From Dendrobium chrysotoxum (lineage: Eukaryota > Streptophyta > Magnoliopsida > Asparagales > Orchidaceae): DNA of 64,000 bases. This document shows, piece after piece, positions 1 to 12,290 of this stretch. Made by a program: the position numbers and the translations under genes. The stretch's first letter is position 1, and the number at the start of each line of letters is the position of its first letter. The DNA lies in NCBI GenBank assembly GCA_019925795.1, contig CM034307.1:15149197-15213196 (forward strand), read 5' to 3'. Under the pieces are notes generated by a model. The model did no database searches. It was given only the letters and a program-made list of their open reading frames with translations, and was not told where the DNA came from.

Positions 1-2543
1 TAACACCCCACAACATTTATCCCAAGAGGACCAAATGATTTTAGAATTAATGATATCCCCCTTCCAAAAAAACTTATTGATAAGTTTATCAATCCTATTG
101 TACACAGTTTGAGTAGGTTGTAGAGTTTGAAATATATAAATAGTAAGAGAGAAAAGAACACTTCTAATGAGAGTAAGCTTACCTCCAAAACTCAAAAAAG
201 TTAAAATCCCAAGACAAAAACTTGCTCTGGATCAAAGAAATTAAATCATCAAAAAGAGAAGTCTTCTTACGCCCTTTAAAGAGAGGGACACCAAGATACT
301 TAATAGGCATATGAGATTACACGAAGCCAGTCAAAGCTTTGATATCCATAATGCACTCATTAGACATATTATTGGGAGCAATAAAGCAACATTTCTAATT
401 ATTAAAAGTAAGCCCGCTAACCTTCTCAAATTGTTGAAGAAAATCTAAGAGATTTTTTATACGATTTAAAGAACCATTCGTAAAAAGAATAAAATCATCA
501 GTAAAACACAAGTTAGAAATCAGGAACCCACCTAAGGTTCTAGAAGAAAGGGTAGGATGATTCTAAAAGAGATTCACAATGCCTCTAGACAAATAATCCA
601 CAGCAATAATGAAAAGAGCGGGAGAAATAGGGTCTCCCTATCTAAGACCATACGAAGACTTAAAAAAACAATTTCTCTTGCCATTGACAATACTGGAAAA
701 ATAGGAACCTTCAATGCAATTTCTAATAAGATTAATGAAAACCAAGTTAAAACCAAACAAATGTAAAATCTTATAAAGAAAGCTCCAATCAATGTTGTTA
801 TAGGCCTTGACAATGCCAAGCTTCAAAATGATATTGTTGCCTCTATCCCTGGCATTCAAGTCATGACAAAATTCTTGCGCCAAGAGGATATTATTAGCAA
901 TAGCACAACCTTTAACAAAACCCATTTGATAGGGGTATATGATTTTAGGCAAAATAGAGTTTAACCTACTCATAAAAAATTTAGAAATCAGCTTACTAAA
1001 AAAGGTACAAAGACTAATAGGTCTAAAATCATTCCAACTGCTAATAGAGTTACTCTTGGGAATAAGTACAATAGAAGTAGAAGTAAAGAATTTTGGGATG
1101 GAAATCCCACCAAAAAAATCCAAAATAGCAAAGTAAAGATCAGAGCAAATAATATTCCAAGATTTCTGAAAAAACTTAATAGTAAAGCCATGAGGGCCCG
1201 GAACAGAATCACCATTCATGTCATCAACAATACCTTTTAATTCCTCCAAAGAGGGGGGTTTAACAAGTAAGTCATTATCCTCTTGAGATATAAGATAAGG
1301 TATTATGTCAGAGTTAACAAGATTAATAGGGGTAAAAAGCTTTATTAAGGTGATTATAAAAATGTTGAACAGCTAAATTAGCAATTTCCTCCCCATCTTC
1401 AGTAGTAGAACCATCATCCCTACTAATTTTATTGATGGAGTTTTTAGCTCTTTTTCTCTTGACCAAAGCATGAAAATATTTGATATTATTATCCCCCTCA
1501 ATCAGATGTTTAGCAGTAACTTTTTGCTTCCAAAAATCTTCCTCCTGCGCTTGTAAGCTAAACAAATAGACTATAGCCTTTTTCAGTAAGTTAAAATTAG
1601 CGTCAGAAGGAAAAACTTGACAGTTAGCCTAAAGGGAATTAACTTTGTCTTCAACAATTAGAGTATTTGTAAAAATATTTTTAAAGACATTATTATTCCA
1701 CCATTTAATGATCTGTTTTAATCTTTTAAGTTTGTACCAAAACATTTTCAAGCCCTGGATAAAATTATCAGGATGCAAGGGAGCATCCCAATTTTCCTTA
1801 ACAACCACCAGGAAGGATTCATGAAGCAGCCACATATTGTAAAATCTAAAATGAGGCATAGAGTTCATTTGTCTAGCTTTAAGTGTAATCAAAAGTAGAG
1901 AGTGGTCAGACATTATTCTGCTAAGATGTTCAATAGAAATAGAATTAAATGAATTAAGCCAATAGTCATTAAAAAGAACATGATCCAAATGTTTCTAAAG
2001 ATGACCACGATTCCACGTGAAATTATTATCAGAGAAACTAATGTCAATCAAATTACATTCCATAATCATGTTGTTAAAATCCTCCATAGAATGATAGTTA
2101 GGAGTAGAATCCCCCAAATGCTCAAAAGGAATAGAAATAGTATTAAAATCACCACCAACCATCCAAGGAAGGGTGGCCATGCCATGAAAATTAATAAGTT
2201 GATTCCAAAGAATTTTTCTAAAATTACGAGCAGAAGCAGCATATATAAAAGAGGAATAACAATTCTCATTTAAAAATTCATTGCTATAATGTGAAACTTG
2301 AGTAAAATCACCAATAACATCTAACCTAACAGGATCTTTCCAAAAGACCCAAATTTTATTTGTTGAATTAGAAACACAATGCTTAAAACCCAATATTCTA
2401 GTAGTGGATTGTAATTTATAGACATTAAAAAGCAGCTTAAGAAAAATAAGAATAGAATCATTGTGAATACGACATAAATTCTTAACTCTCAACCTAGAGG
2501 AGGGGCAGCCAATACCCCTAACATTCCAAATAATAGTTTTAAA
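1..2543 (-). pseudogene. L1-a ORF2, endonuclease / reverse transcriptase, 3' part outside window
   Basis: The endonuclease begins with IIWNVRGIGCPSSRLR (about 2535-2485) and includes VGGDFNTI near 2150. One extra base after the would-be ATG, compared with L1-d, puts the start out of frame. A linker with WWNNNVFKNIF follows (about 1690). The RT domain runs from about 1250: NDFRPISLCTFF, QMGFVKGCAI, and KAYNNIDW where the usual Asp is Asn. At 640-638 a TAG replaces the Gln of RQGDP. The catalytic box at 505-494 reads FTDD. At the window start the frame is in the LPIKYLGVPLFKG region, so zinc finger and RNase H lie outside. Clear homology, not functional as read. Confidence 0.87.
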
Positions 2544-2556
2544 ACATAAGCAAAGG

Positions 2557-4122
2557 TTAGTGACTAGTATGTGAGCGACGAGTGGTTCTAGGAGATTGAA
2601 TAATGATATTTTTACTTTTCCTTCCTCTCTTCCAATGCATTTTAATAAAACTAGTGTCAATATCATCTTTAGCAAAACATTTAGGAATAATTCCAATTTC
2701 CTCAGTATCAGTAAATGCATCACTATTATAATGAGAAGTTGAATGAAGCTTACTATCTTTTTGTTGAACTCCCTGACAAACCTGTTGAGGACATTCATCC
2801 TCCATAAACATAAGATCATTATCCATATTACCTTTACTTCTCACAACAAGGCTATCAATGCATTCCCCAAGACGAAGGCTATCCTCCACCAAAGCTAAAT
2901 CACCCTCCTCCAACGGGTTGCCATTCCCATCACGTTCTTTATAAGGTAAATCACTGACCTCATTAACTTGTATCCCATTGACCTGCTCATTAAAAATCAA
3001 AGGATTAGAAACTGTGTTAGATGGCAGATTGCCATTCATTTCAGACATATCTATGTTAATCATACAAGGGCCAATGGAATCAACAAAAGCAATATTTTGG
3101 GTAGAATTATTAGGCAAAATTTGCTCAACCCTATTCTCACCAATAGTATGTGAAATGATAGAGGTTTTAACATTTACTCCTTGGTCATAATTTTAACAGA
3201 CCACATTAGTAAGTGTAGGATCTGGATCTCCACCGGTTAAATGCATAGGCTCCTCAATAATTTGAATCGATTTAGAGATATTGCCCTCCAAGATCATAGG
3301 GTTAGGGGTAGTAACTACATGAGAAACATTAACCCCTAGCGGTTGTTTGGAAGAGTCCTTATCTTTGAGAAGGTGAGGATGCTTCCAAAAACATTCATTA
3401 ATACCATGGCCATGCATTTTGTAATGAGAACAAAAAATGGGTAAATTTTCAAATTCCACTTTTTGGAAATAACCCTTCACCTCTGATCCAATCCAAATCT
3501 CAGTCAGATGTTTCTTAGAAACATCCAATTCAACCAAAACCTGAGCTACGGAAGGCCGTAAAAAAGAAGTAGTGGCTTGGTCCGTTTGCAACAGCCTTCC
3601 AAAGATTGAAGCCAAACCAAATAATATTTGAGTATTAAAAAAATGAAGTCTCAAATTTGGGAAGGAAATCCACACCGGTGCAATAGGGGATTCCTCCCTT
3701 ACGTCAAAATTTGGAGTCCATTTAAGCAAACACATTTGACACGCTTGAATATAGTAAGATCTTCTAGCAAAAATAAGGCTGTAATCAAGATCATTAGAAA
3801 GTTGGATAGCAACATGCCTTTGATCTAGTAAGCCGATATGAAATGATCCTGAAAGTTTTAGGTTAAGAAAAAACTTTGTATAACATCAAGGTTCGGTCGT
3901 CTTAGAAGAAATTTACCCACCAGCGTTAAAGCAAAGGGAGCAGCCAATTGTGCAACCACGGAGTCCTCAAAACAAGAAGGCCAGACAACCTTTAAATGAG
4001 GAGTGTATGAAATAAAACTTAGATGAAGATGCTGAAGAACCAGCCAACACATCTTTGAAAGAATGAGATTTCTCTTCAAAAAGGGCAGAAGTTGACGGGT
4101 TAGATGACGACGTAGTCGTCAT
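2557..4122 (-). pseudogene. L1-a ORF1, DUF4283-like / zinc-knuckle protein, broken
   Basis: Known role in the family: RNA-binding protein that coats LINE RNA in the ribonucleoprotein. It starts at 4122 (MTTTSSSNP), followed by the conserved SFKDVLAGSS and FKGCLA segments. The reading frame is broken near 3860-3740 and again after about 3190. The middle part carries WISFPNLRLHFF and FGLASIFGRLLQTDQA, typical of this ORF1. The knuckle at about 3430-3390 reads CSHYKMHGHGINEC: the second cysteine of C-x2-C-x4-H-x4-C is tyrosine. The C-terminal part is acidic and ends RRSHTSH, as in L1-b. Not functional as read. Confidence 0.85.
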
Positions 4123-4290
4123 CTCCCAGCACCTAAAACCCAAAAAAAACCTCAAATTTGGTGATGGAAAGAAAATGAAGTAAATAAAGAGAAGGAAAGT
4201 AAACAAAAAATGCAATCAATCCACACCAGAAGGGCAAAATAAATCGTGAAAGGGAAAGAAACCAAGATTGCCTGGGAATCTCCTTGAATG

Positions 4291-5380
4291 CACTGAGGAT
4301 TTAATTTAAATTTTTTTTAAATCATATGTCAATTATGCAATATGAATTAGGGCTTACTAATTGACAAACCAAATTACCTCCAACTCAATTAAAATTTAAA
4401 CCATAGGTTAATCAAAACCTAAATTTCACACACAATAAATTTGAAGCCATCAAAATCTTCATAGGGTTTTAAATTAATTCCCAAAGTAAATGCATTTTAT
4501 ACTCTTGGAATTTATTTTAGGTTACCAAGATCATGGATTTGGTTTAAATTAGGGGCTAACTAACCTTTTGAAAATAAGCTAGAAAACCATAAAAATGCAA
4601 GGCCTAGTGCTCTATGGAGTGTTTACAATGAATTTCCAAATATCTAGGTCAAATTATGACCTATATAGTTAAAAATTCAATTCAATGAAATGGAGATATC
4701 AAATAAGCCAAAGAAAATTAGGGTATTTTAGAGTTATACCCTTAATTGTCTTAGCTAGATTTGAGATCAAATGGAGAAGTATTCAAAGACAAATTAATAA
4801 AAATTAATGGACTACAAAAGTTCAAGTACTCTTTATACACTCAAACACTTGATCTATTTTTATTTTAAAATGAAAGCTCTATTCTCCCTAGTTCCATGGA
4901 GCTATTACATGTAAAATTTAGTTAAGTTTGTGATTTATGGTACATTTTAGAAGTTTATGCAATTTTATTCAATTTATAAATGGGTTTAAATCATTTTGAA
5001 ATGGTGGATCTAACTCATCAGTGCTTTACACATGCAAGTACATGACTAGGCCTTGTGAAAGGCAGCAGTCACATACTTAAATGAGTTAACAAGGGCTGCA
5101 ACCATTGGATCACACACAATTTGGATGGATGTATAAGATTTGATTGGATCGATGGGTGATCCATCTTATGGTTTGAAATGATCAAACCATACATGTATGA
5201 ATTAATAAGGGCCATCTGTGTGATTATACATGGATCAGAAGACTTTAAGATTATCTTCTTCAATAAAACAACCCAAATCCTAGTTTAATTTTATGCTTTA
5301 AACTTTGTAGAGTGAAGGCTATTGCATGAAACTTTGAGTAGATCTTCATGGTGATTTCATCCATCATTGTATGGACTTTG
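4291..5380. other. AT-rich stretch, nothing recognised
   Basis: About 1.1 kb between L1-a and the nested complex. I see no open frame longer than about 65 codons, no protein motif, no tandem array and no LTR-like termini. It is the left flank of the 43-kb nested insertion and may be old intergenic DNA or an eroded repeat. Confidence 0.5.
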
Positions 5381-5406
5381 GAGGCTCTATATAGTGAGAT
5401 ATCAAT
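5381..5406 (+). repeat. Left copy of 26-bp target-site duplication
   Basis: Begins GAGGCTCT and ends GAGATATCAAT. The partner copy is at 48690-48715 and differs by three transitions. It flanks an L1 3' fragment whose poly(A) appears as the T-run at 5408-5414, so it marks the original target of the whole nested complex. Confidence 0.75.
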
Positions 5407-5549
5407 GTTTTTTTGGTTAAAACCCATAGAGGGGGCTTGCATTGATTAAAATAAAATTATAAAGTCCTTAAAAGAGACCCTTAGCTCACTATTACTCAGA
5501 AGAGCTATAGAAATAGTCAAACTAAAATTAAAGAGCCTAACGTCCTTAC
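5407..5549 (-). mobile_element. 5'-truncated L1 3' end (base of the nested complex)
   Basis: On the minus strand this matches the 3' end of L1-c and L1-b: the segment around TAGTGAGCTAAGGGTC (rc of about 5478-5494), then a short hairpin-like tail and poly(A) seen as T at 5408-5414. About nine more bases of it lie at 48681-48689, beyond the Gyp-1 insertion. A dead 3' fragment, typical of aborted target-primed reverse transcription. Confidence 0.72.
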
Positions 5550-7119
5550 TAATGGGGGCTGTGGAGTAACCTATAGAAATATGAAATGCTTTAGGGCTCT
5601 ATCAATATGCTTTAGGGCTCTATCAATCCCTAGCAATGCTTAGGTTTTCTTTGATATAAAAATTATAAAAACCCCACTTAATATAGCAAGTATACATGCT
5701 GAATCAAGTAATATAGTGATAGAGTAGAGTATCGATCCCACGAGGAAGATATGCTCACTTGCAAACACTAATACTATCCACTAAAATTATAAAATTTATC
5801 CTACTCAATAAAAATAAAGGTTATGAAGAATCATTCACTTAAATAAAATTAGATAAAGATAATGAATACACAATATAGATATAATATTTTAGATTGATAA
5901 ATATAAATAACACATTTTCCTAATGAATCTTTTTTAATTGTGATGCTATTCAGAGCATATGTATCCCTAAATCTCTACCAAGCTTGTAGAAATAAAGGAT
6001 GTACATTGACTTCTTATGGTTATGTCATCTCCTTAAGAATTTAGTACATTTCATACCCTATGCCTAGGCATGATGCATACCAATTCAATATTCCTGGTAA
6101 AGCTTGCTTCCCTCCGTTGAGGCCCCATATTACACCTTATTTTAACTACACATATGGCTACTCTATGCATTAAATAAAGATTTGGTAATATTAAAAATAA
6201 TTTTTTAATCTTTAATAAATAAGAGAATTCATTAGTACTACACACGATACTTACATCCTCAATCCAAAATAAAAGAATTTAGTTAAACATGTAGTAGAAT
6301 TAAAGCAAACTCATTTTCATTAATAGCATGATAAAAAGAAAATATAAGAGATGGATATCACCAGAAGGGTTCAATAGATATCCTCTACACTCCTTCTCTT
6401 TACTTATAGATTTACTTCCACAAACATAAGCCAAATTCTCTAATGATGGTATTAAGTACTTCTCTAAATTTCCTTAGTTGTACCCTAAGTGAGTTTCAAA
6501 GAAGCACTCTGAAATGGACTAAAATTATCTAAGTGAGTGAATTCTCTTATAAATATAACATAATGACTATTTATGGAAAAATACAAAATAGGCAACCGAT
6601 GCTGCAATGCTAGAAAGATAAGCACCACTGTGCCCAATAATTGAACTAATGCTACTGCGCTATTTTTTTGGTGTCGCCACAGTGCTTGCTATTGTAGATC
6701 AGTTACTTGGTGAACAATCACGTTGCTTTGCTGACGGATCATGCCCTTGAGAACTTATAAGGACAATATTGTGGTGTTGTTGACATTTGAACGTTGCAAC
6801 ATTGGGAGGGTAATTTGAGCATAGAGGTGTTATGGATTATGATGCAAACGTGCTGGATAATAGATAACTTGACACCATGAAGGTTTTATTTGATTGATGC
6901 GGCACTGCTTGACAGAGAAGTTGGCATTATAATGCTGATATTCTGGAGCTTCGATAGCATCTTTAATGTTGTTGTCGTGTTATTTATTTTGACATCGTAA
7001 CGCTATATGAAACTTAAAAGTTTATGTATTTTTTGTATTTTGCCTCCACAATAAAACAAAAATAACACGTTTTTACTAAAAATATAACACATAACATAAT
7101 ACATTATTTACACTTATCA
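5550..7119 (-). repeat. Gyp-1 3' LTR (intact length, about 1.57 kb)
   Basis: On the minus strand it starts TGATAAGTGTAAATAATG just after the polypurine tract and ends with a CCCCCATTA-like terminus. It aligns end to end with the four 5' LTR pieces, which add up to nearly the same length, and with the Gyp-2 LTR at 46651-48280. It includes a small internal duplication of GCTTTAGGGCTCTATCAAT at about 5588-5626 that the 5' LTR lacks. Confidence 0.8.
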
Positions 7120-7135
7120 AATTCTCCCCAGCTTA
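7120..7135 (-). other. Gyp-1 polypurine tract
   Basis: On the minus strand it reads TAAGCTGGGGAGAATT directly before the LTR start TGATAAG. In Tat/Athila elements a purine run of this kind primes plus-strand DNA synthesis. Gyp-2 has the counterpart at 46636-46650. Confidence 0.75.
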
Positions 7136-8147
7136 AACTCTTACTTGTCTTCAAGCAAGTAGATATATTATAATTCTAATGAAATGATTAACCAAAGTAA
7201 AAAACACTATGAATTTAGAAATACTAAAATATAAGACAATGCATCATGGTCTAGAAGTAGTAAAAATAAATAAGATTATAATTCTAGTTTAGAATAAATA
7301 CTAATAATTACATTAATTAGTCATCATCATTATTACTTAATTTGAATTTACAGGTTATAGATTTAATTACTAATTTTAGAATTTTAAAGTGAATAATGTA
7401 GTTTAATGATTAGATATGTTTGTAGTTGAAATTAAGACTTCATTAGTTCACAATCATTTGTACTATTTTTTTTATTTTATCCTTTATAAATTTAAGTATA
7501 AGACTAAAATAAGATTCTAAGCTTTAAGTGATACAAATTTTTGAATGTACTCATCTTTTTTTTCTTTTTCTTCTATTTCTTTCTATTACTTTTTCTTTTT
7601 AGAACTATTTTCAAAGTTATTTTTTTATTTAATTTATGAAGCATATAGTTAATGATTTAAAATATCAATTTTTGCTTGGAATCCTTTTTATAATGTTATT
7701 GAGCTTAATGTAAGGATTTAATAAGATTACCAATTCTGAATTCGAATTGCTTATGATTTTCAATTTAATATACTCATATCAAATCTTTAATTATAATTTT
7801 GCATATTTATTTCAAAAATTAATAATTGAAGGTATAACTTATAATTTCAAATTAAAACAATAACTTAAATGATCTAATTAAGATAATTATTAGTTTCTTT
7901 TCCACTTTATAAAGTATAAATAGTGTTCATTTAAACTATGATCTAGAATTTTATTATTATTCTAACTTTACATAAATTTTAATCATAATTTTTATTAAGG
8001 TTAATTAAATAATCAAAACACAAAAATAATTATATTAAACATGAGGTGAATTTTAATGAAATATAAAATACAAGAAACATAAGCAACAATTAACACTACA
8101 CATGCTTTCATATAAATGATAAAACGTGCATAAAATATGTGTTAGTA

Positions 8148-8188
8148 TAACATAACATAACATAACATAACATAACATAACATAACAT
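8148..8188 (+). repeat. (TAACA)n microsatellite
   Basis: About eight uninterrupted copies of a 5-base unit (TAACA/ATAAC) inside the Gyp-1 internal region, near the 5' side of the inserted L1 fragment. A simple repeat with no sign of function. Confidence 0.9.
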
Positions 8189-8339
8189 GAGTTACAGGAT
8201 AACTAGTGCACTAAGCACCATGCATAACATATTTGACTTCAAAAGCCAAAGCAATAAATCATGTCCCAACTATATGTACCAATTATCCACATAAGTGCAT
8301 TTCTTCTCAAATATATAGAATAAAATCAAGATACAAACA

Positions 8340-9830
8340 CACATCCACTATTCCTCCAAATTCTAGATTTTCTTACTCTTCTAATTATATGGTTTCAAAA
8401 TGGGATCTTTTTCTACTTGGTATACATAGGTTGATGGTGCTAATCATCTTAGACCTATCACTAGATCGAAGTTATCTAATGGTAACAAAGTTGGCATTTT
8501 AAATGATGTTTAGATCTTGGATAGAAGTTTAAACAGATAGCCTTCATGTATTGATCATATGGGATTACAAGACAAAAAGTTCAATATTTCTTATCACCTG
8601 ATGGAAATTGGAAAATATCAAAACTTTAGAAATTTTTTGATGAAAATCTTGTATCGTTAATAATGCAGGTTCTTATTTATCCAGATATATTTGAAGATCA
8701 AATTTAACTATTGTATCAACACTCAGTAAAGTCTATTACTGCATTATCATATAAAGCTGGTTTGGAATATAAATATTGTGAAGAAGTTGCTTCTTTCATG
8801 AAATGTATTACTAAATTGAAACTCAAACCAAAGGTGAAAATGTTTTGGTGGACATTGAGTAAGAATGCTCTTCCTATAAAAGAATTTCTTAATTATAGAA
8901 AGCTCAATCAAGTCACTTCATGTGTTAGAGGTTGCCAAAAAGTTGAAAATATTTTACAAATTACGGTTTAATGTAAATCTCTAACTAAAATTCTATTCAA
9001 GCATACAGATTGGGGTTGTAATGTTCCAGTTTTTCAATCTCGTCATGATTGTCTTGCTAAACTTTGAAGATTGATGAAAACTAATCCAAGCATTGTCCAA
9101 GTATATTGCATTGCTATTTTTTCTCATGAAAAAATCAAAATTCCGTTAAGCATGGATGTCAATTGCCTCCTGTTTCTACTATTACATTTAATGTTTTAAT
9201 TACATCATTGCAGCCTAGATGTAATCCTCTTTTAAAAGACTGGGATGTTCATCTCCATTAAGAGTTTTTAAATACTTGGCAACCCCACCACTAGATTGGA
9301 TTAAAATTAATGTTGATGCTTTATTAATGAAGTCAAATCTTAAAGGAATTAGAGAAGTAATCATATATCATAAAGGTAGATTTCTTCTTGCTTTTGTTAA
9401 ACAAATAAAGCATTAGGATATTTCCTAAATAGAATTGGAGGCTATTTTGGTTATTAGAGAATATTTACAGAATTGGATGTTTGAATATAAAGGTATTGTT
9501 ATTGAAGGAGACAATTCTAACATCATCAACATGATATGAGATTCTATGAAGTCGTCAAAATGGCAATAAGATGGTTTTTGGAATATTTTTATTTTTACAT
9601 AATTTTGATAATGTAGTTTTTCATTATATTCCTAGAGCTTGTAATAAAGTAACTGATTTATGCGCTACTTAAGCTTTATGTAGTAGTTTTGTTTGAGATA
9701 GTTTTACTTCTAATAACATTCCTTCTTCATTATTTACTTTATTAAAGAAGGAAAGTGAGTGTTGTTTATCATTTATTAGTTTGTAATAGTTTTCCTTATC
9801 AACATAATTTGTAGTTTTAAAAAACAAAAA
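8340..9830 (+). pseudogene. 5'-truncated L1 ORF2 fragment: zinc-finger and RNase H parts
   Basis: Plus-strand remnant inside Gyp-1. The segment at 8711-8971 includes LKPKVKMFWWTLSKNALP, the signature of the zf-RVT region after plant L1 RT domains. It is followed at about 9285-9540 by an RNase H-like stretch with WIKINVDA, IELEA and IVIEGDNS, interrupted by stops. Upstream, 8370-8470 resembles the segment before zf-RVT. Wording of the RNase H differs from L1-a to L1-d, so this is another L1 lineage. It retains the RNase H Asp, Glu and Asp positions by eye but is clearly dead. Confidence 0.72.
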
Positions 9831-10429
9831 TTATATGGTTTCCATCTATGTCTATTGATTTTGAAAGTGAAAAGTTTTCTTTTCTTGAATGCTGATGACA
9901 CTATTAAATTCTACTCTAATAACGAAACAAAGGCCTACTCATCCAGGTTTAATTCATCCATGGAAAAACTTCCTTTTATGATCAAATAGTAGAACATCTT
10001 GACCGTGATGAAATTCTTACTAAAAAACTTCACATTTATGCATTTTCTTCATTTCCACCTTATATCTTCTTGTATCCTCATGAACTTTATCTTTAAACTT
10101 ATGAAGTTTATTTATGATAGTAGAACTTTTCCTGTAGATAACAGAAAAGGAATATTCATTTTGTAAATGTTCTTCACCCTTAATCGTAGTGGAGGAATGT
10201 CCATGCTTGATTCTATCCATTGCTTAAAGTTGAATTTCCAAGAAGATAAAGATAATACTATATTAAAAAAACTGACAAGGATTGATAGTTACACTTCCAA
10301 AATGCCTTTTATATAATTTTTAAGTGAGAGAAAGTTTTAAAATTTGAATCTTCAAACCACTTAGTCTCGTCTCTGTGCTGTAGTGCTAATCGTAGCTATG
10401 CGGTGCTTCACATTTCTGAAGGTTTTTTT

Positions 10430-10640
10430 TAGTGGAAATCAAACTATCCTACCTACACATTTAAACTATAAATTGTGTTGCCTCCCTTGAAGCACCAAGT
10501 TATAGTGTTAAGCCATACTTAATAACTTACTAACCTAAATCTTGTTTTCCACCCACACAACATTATGTTTATAGTCTTCAGCTAGACTTGCCTAGATCTT
10601 TCAATTTGGCAAGAGTAAATTATTTCCAATCTTTAATTGA
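10430..10640 (-). other. Gyp-1 post-pol segment
   Basis: The minus strand carries CTGAAGACTATAAACATAATG and further on GTGCTTCAAGGGAGGCAAC. This resembles the GCGCTT..GGGAGGCAAC stretch that follows pol in many Tat/Athila elements (recalled from family knowledge, not searched). It sits only about 50-100 bases from the gag remnant, which implies a large deletion between them. Confidence 0.5.
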
Positions 10641-10689
10641 CTTCCATTAACATATTTTTTTTCTATAAAATTTATTTAGTATTACTAGG

Positions 10690-11016
10690 TAAAGATCTAA
10701 GTTGTCTACTACTGATTGAAAATGTGAGCTAACTTTGTTGAGTTTTTAGATTTTTAATAAAAGCAGCTTGATTTTCCATCACTGATGCCATTGTACTTAA
10801 ATCTTGCACAAATTTCTAAATTACTGGCTAAATTTAAATTGGGATCTTCTACAGGAGTTTTGAACCATTTGAATGATAGTTGGTTTTTTTTTTTAATTCA
10901 AAATTATTAGCTTGGATTTTAGGTATATTTATGCTCTGATAAATTCCGTCTACAAAAGGGTTTGCATAATCATCAAAAGGTCTAAAATAATTTTGTTCTA
11001 ACTCAGATTCAGCCAT
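10690..11016 (-). pseudogene. Gyp-1 gag N-terminal remnant
   Basis: Starts at an ATG at 11016 on the minus strand (MAESELEQN). About 35 residues on it reads IPKIQANNFELK, which matches the conserved gag start of Athila/Tat elements (ANNFELKPALI-type). Frameshifts follow, then traces of the LEICDTFKFNGVSDD-type segment as LEICARFKYNGISD near 10780. It lies about 210 bases inside the primer site, as expected. Capsid remainder, nucleocapsid and pol are missing. Confidence 0.68.
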
Positions 11017-11228
11017 TTTCAAGATCTTTTAGGTTTTCCTAATTTTAGAAAGGGTTTTCTCAATTTCAGGATCAGATGATAATAATTCCTTTCAAAGTCT
11101 ATAAAGCATGAAACCAAAAATATACAAATAATTAAAATAAAAATAATAAAAAGAAAAAATTTAAGCAGGTCTAACTATGTAATTAATTCAACAATATAGT
11201 AAAAATTTTGTGAAAGTAAAATATTGCT

Positions 11229-11248
11229 TGGCAATGATGCCAAAAACA
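11229..11248 (-). other. Gyp-1 primer-binding site, decayed
   Basis: On the minus strand, immediately after the 5' LTR end, the sequence is TTTTTGGCATCATTGCCAAG. Athila/Tat elements usually have TTGGCGCCGTTGCC-type sites (tRNA-Asp type). The differences fit loss of CG dinucleotides by C-to-T change. Confidence 0.6.
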
Positions 11249-11545
11249 TGATGGGGGATGTTGAGTAATCTACAGAATTATGAAATGATTTAGGGCTCTA
11301 TCAATCCATTGTAATTCTTAGATTTTCTTTGATATATAAATTATAAAACCCCACATAATATATGCAAGTATACATGCCGAATCAACTAACATAGTGATAG
11401 AGTAGAGTATCGATCCCATGAGAAAGATATGCTCACTTAAAAACATTAGTATTATATACTAAAATTATAATAATTATCACATATAATAAAGGTTGTGGAG
11501 ATTCAATCACTTATATAAAATTAGATAAAGATAATGAATATACTA
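11249..11545 (-). repeat. Gyp-1 5' LTR, piece 1 (3'-most)
   Basis: Aligns with 5550-5870 of the 3' LTR. It ends at the 15-bp duplication ATAATGAATATACTA (11531-11545), where RTE-a was inserted. Confidence 0.8.
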
Positions 11546-12290
11546 TACAACAACAACTTCAAGCATTTATCCCACTACGTGGGGTAGGTTACATGAATCC
11601 TTTTTCTCCAATGTGCCCTCTTAAAAGTTAAATTCTCATTTAAATCTAATAAAGAAAGATCATTTCTAATATTTTCTAACCAAGTCTTTTTAGGTCTACC
11701 TCTACCTTTCTTAACATAAGTCAAATCTAATCCCTCTAATTTTCTAACCGGGTCATCAGAAGGCCGCCGTTTTATGTGACCAAACCATCTAAGGAGACTC
11801 TCTAATCTTATCTTCCACTGGAGCTACTACAACCTTTTCATGTATATTCTCATTTCATATCCTATCTCTAAGGGTAAATCCACTCATCCACCTGAGCATC
11901 CTCATCTCTGCAACACTTCAATTAGTATTATGCTTCTCTTTTAATTGCTAACATTCAGCACCATAAAACATTGCAGGTCTCACCACCATCTTATAGAATT
12001 TTCCCTTAAGTTTGAGGGGGACTTTTCTATCACACAACAAGCCCGATGCATTCCTCCACTTCAACCAACCAACTTGAATTCTGCTGATAACATCCCTATC
12101 TATTTCACCATCACTCTAAATAATAGATCCAAGATATCTAAAATGTGTACTCTTGTTAATGACTTGATCGCCCAAAGTCGCAATCCCCTCACCTGGTCTA
12201 TTACTACTAAAATTACACTCAATATATTTCATTTTAGATCTACTCAATAGAAAACCTTAGACTCAAAGGTTAAACTCCATAATTCAATTT
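11546..12290 (-). pseudogene. RTE-a, C-terminal part
   Basis: Matches 35051-35790 of RTE-c on the same strand: the segment after the RT domain, including the RGRPKKTWLENI region near the C-terminus. Frame is broken by indels. Ends where L1-b entered; approximate duplicated target is ATAATTCAATTT at 12279-12290. Confidence 0.8.

Larger units (their letters stand above)
1..4290 (-). mobile_element. L1-a: plant L1-clade LINE, 3' end beyond window
   Basis: Non-LTR retrotransposon read on the minus strand. A 5' leader of roughly 170 bases precedes ORF1 (starting at 4122); ORF2 starts near 2543 and runs to the window edge. Order and content (DUF4283-like ORF1 with knuckle, then endonuclease and reverse transcriptase) fit plant L1 elements, which move by target-primed reverse transcription. 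It resembles L1-b and L1-d more than L1-c. The 5' boundary near 4290 is an estimate; the poly(A) end and target duplication cannot be seen. Confidence 0.88.
7136..11228 (-). other. Gyp-1 internal region, largely non-coding
   Basis: About 4.1 kb including an inserted L1 fragment (8340-9830). Sequence at 7136-8147 is AT-rich 3' internal DNA with a counterpart in Gyp-2 at 45848-46635. The part at 10020-10220 can encode a short lysine-rich peptide on the minus strand that I do not recognise. Only a gag start and post-pol sequence could be assigned; protease, RT, RNase H and integrase are absent. Confidence 0.6.

Noticed and set aside
1980..2273. Plus-strand frame of 97 aa in L1-a
   Set aside because: Antisense shadow of the L1-a endonuclease.
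5069..5442. Short minus-strand frames (64 and 60 aa) left of the nest
   Set aside because: Short, no motif, AT-rich; one of them runs across the target duplication into the L1 fragment.
8233..8502. 89-aa plus-strand frame as a host gene
   Set aside because: It overlaps the start of an L1 fragment whose homology lies in other frames; no recognisable domain.
10020..10220. 66-aa Lys-rich frame in the Gyp-1 interior as a gene
   Set aside because: No match to gag, pol or env motifs that I recognise; length is within chance for this composition.
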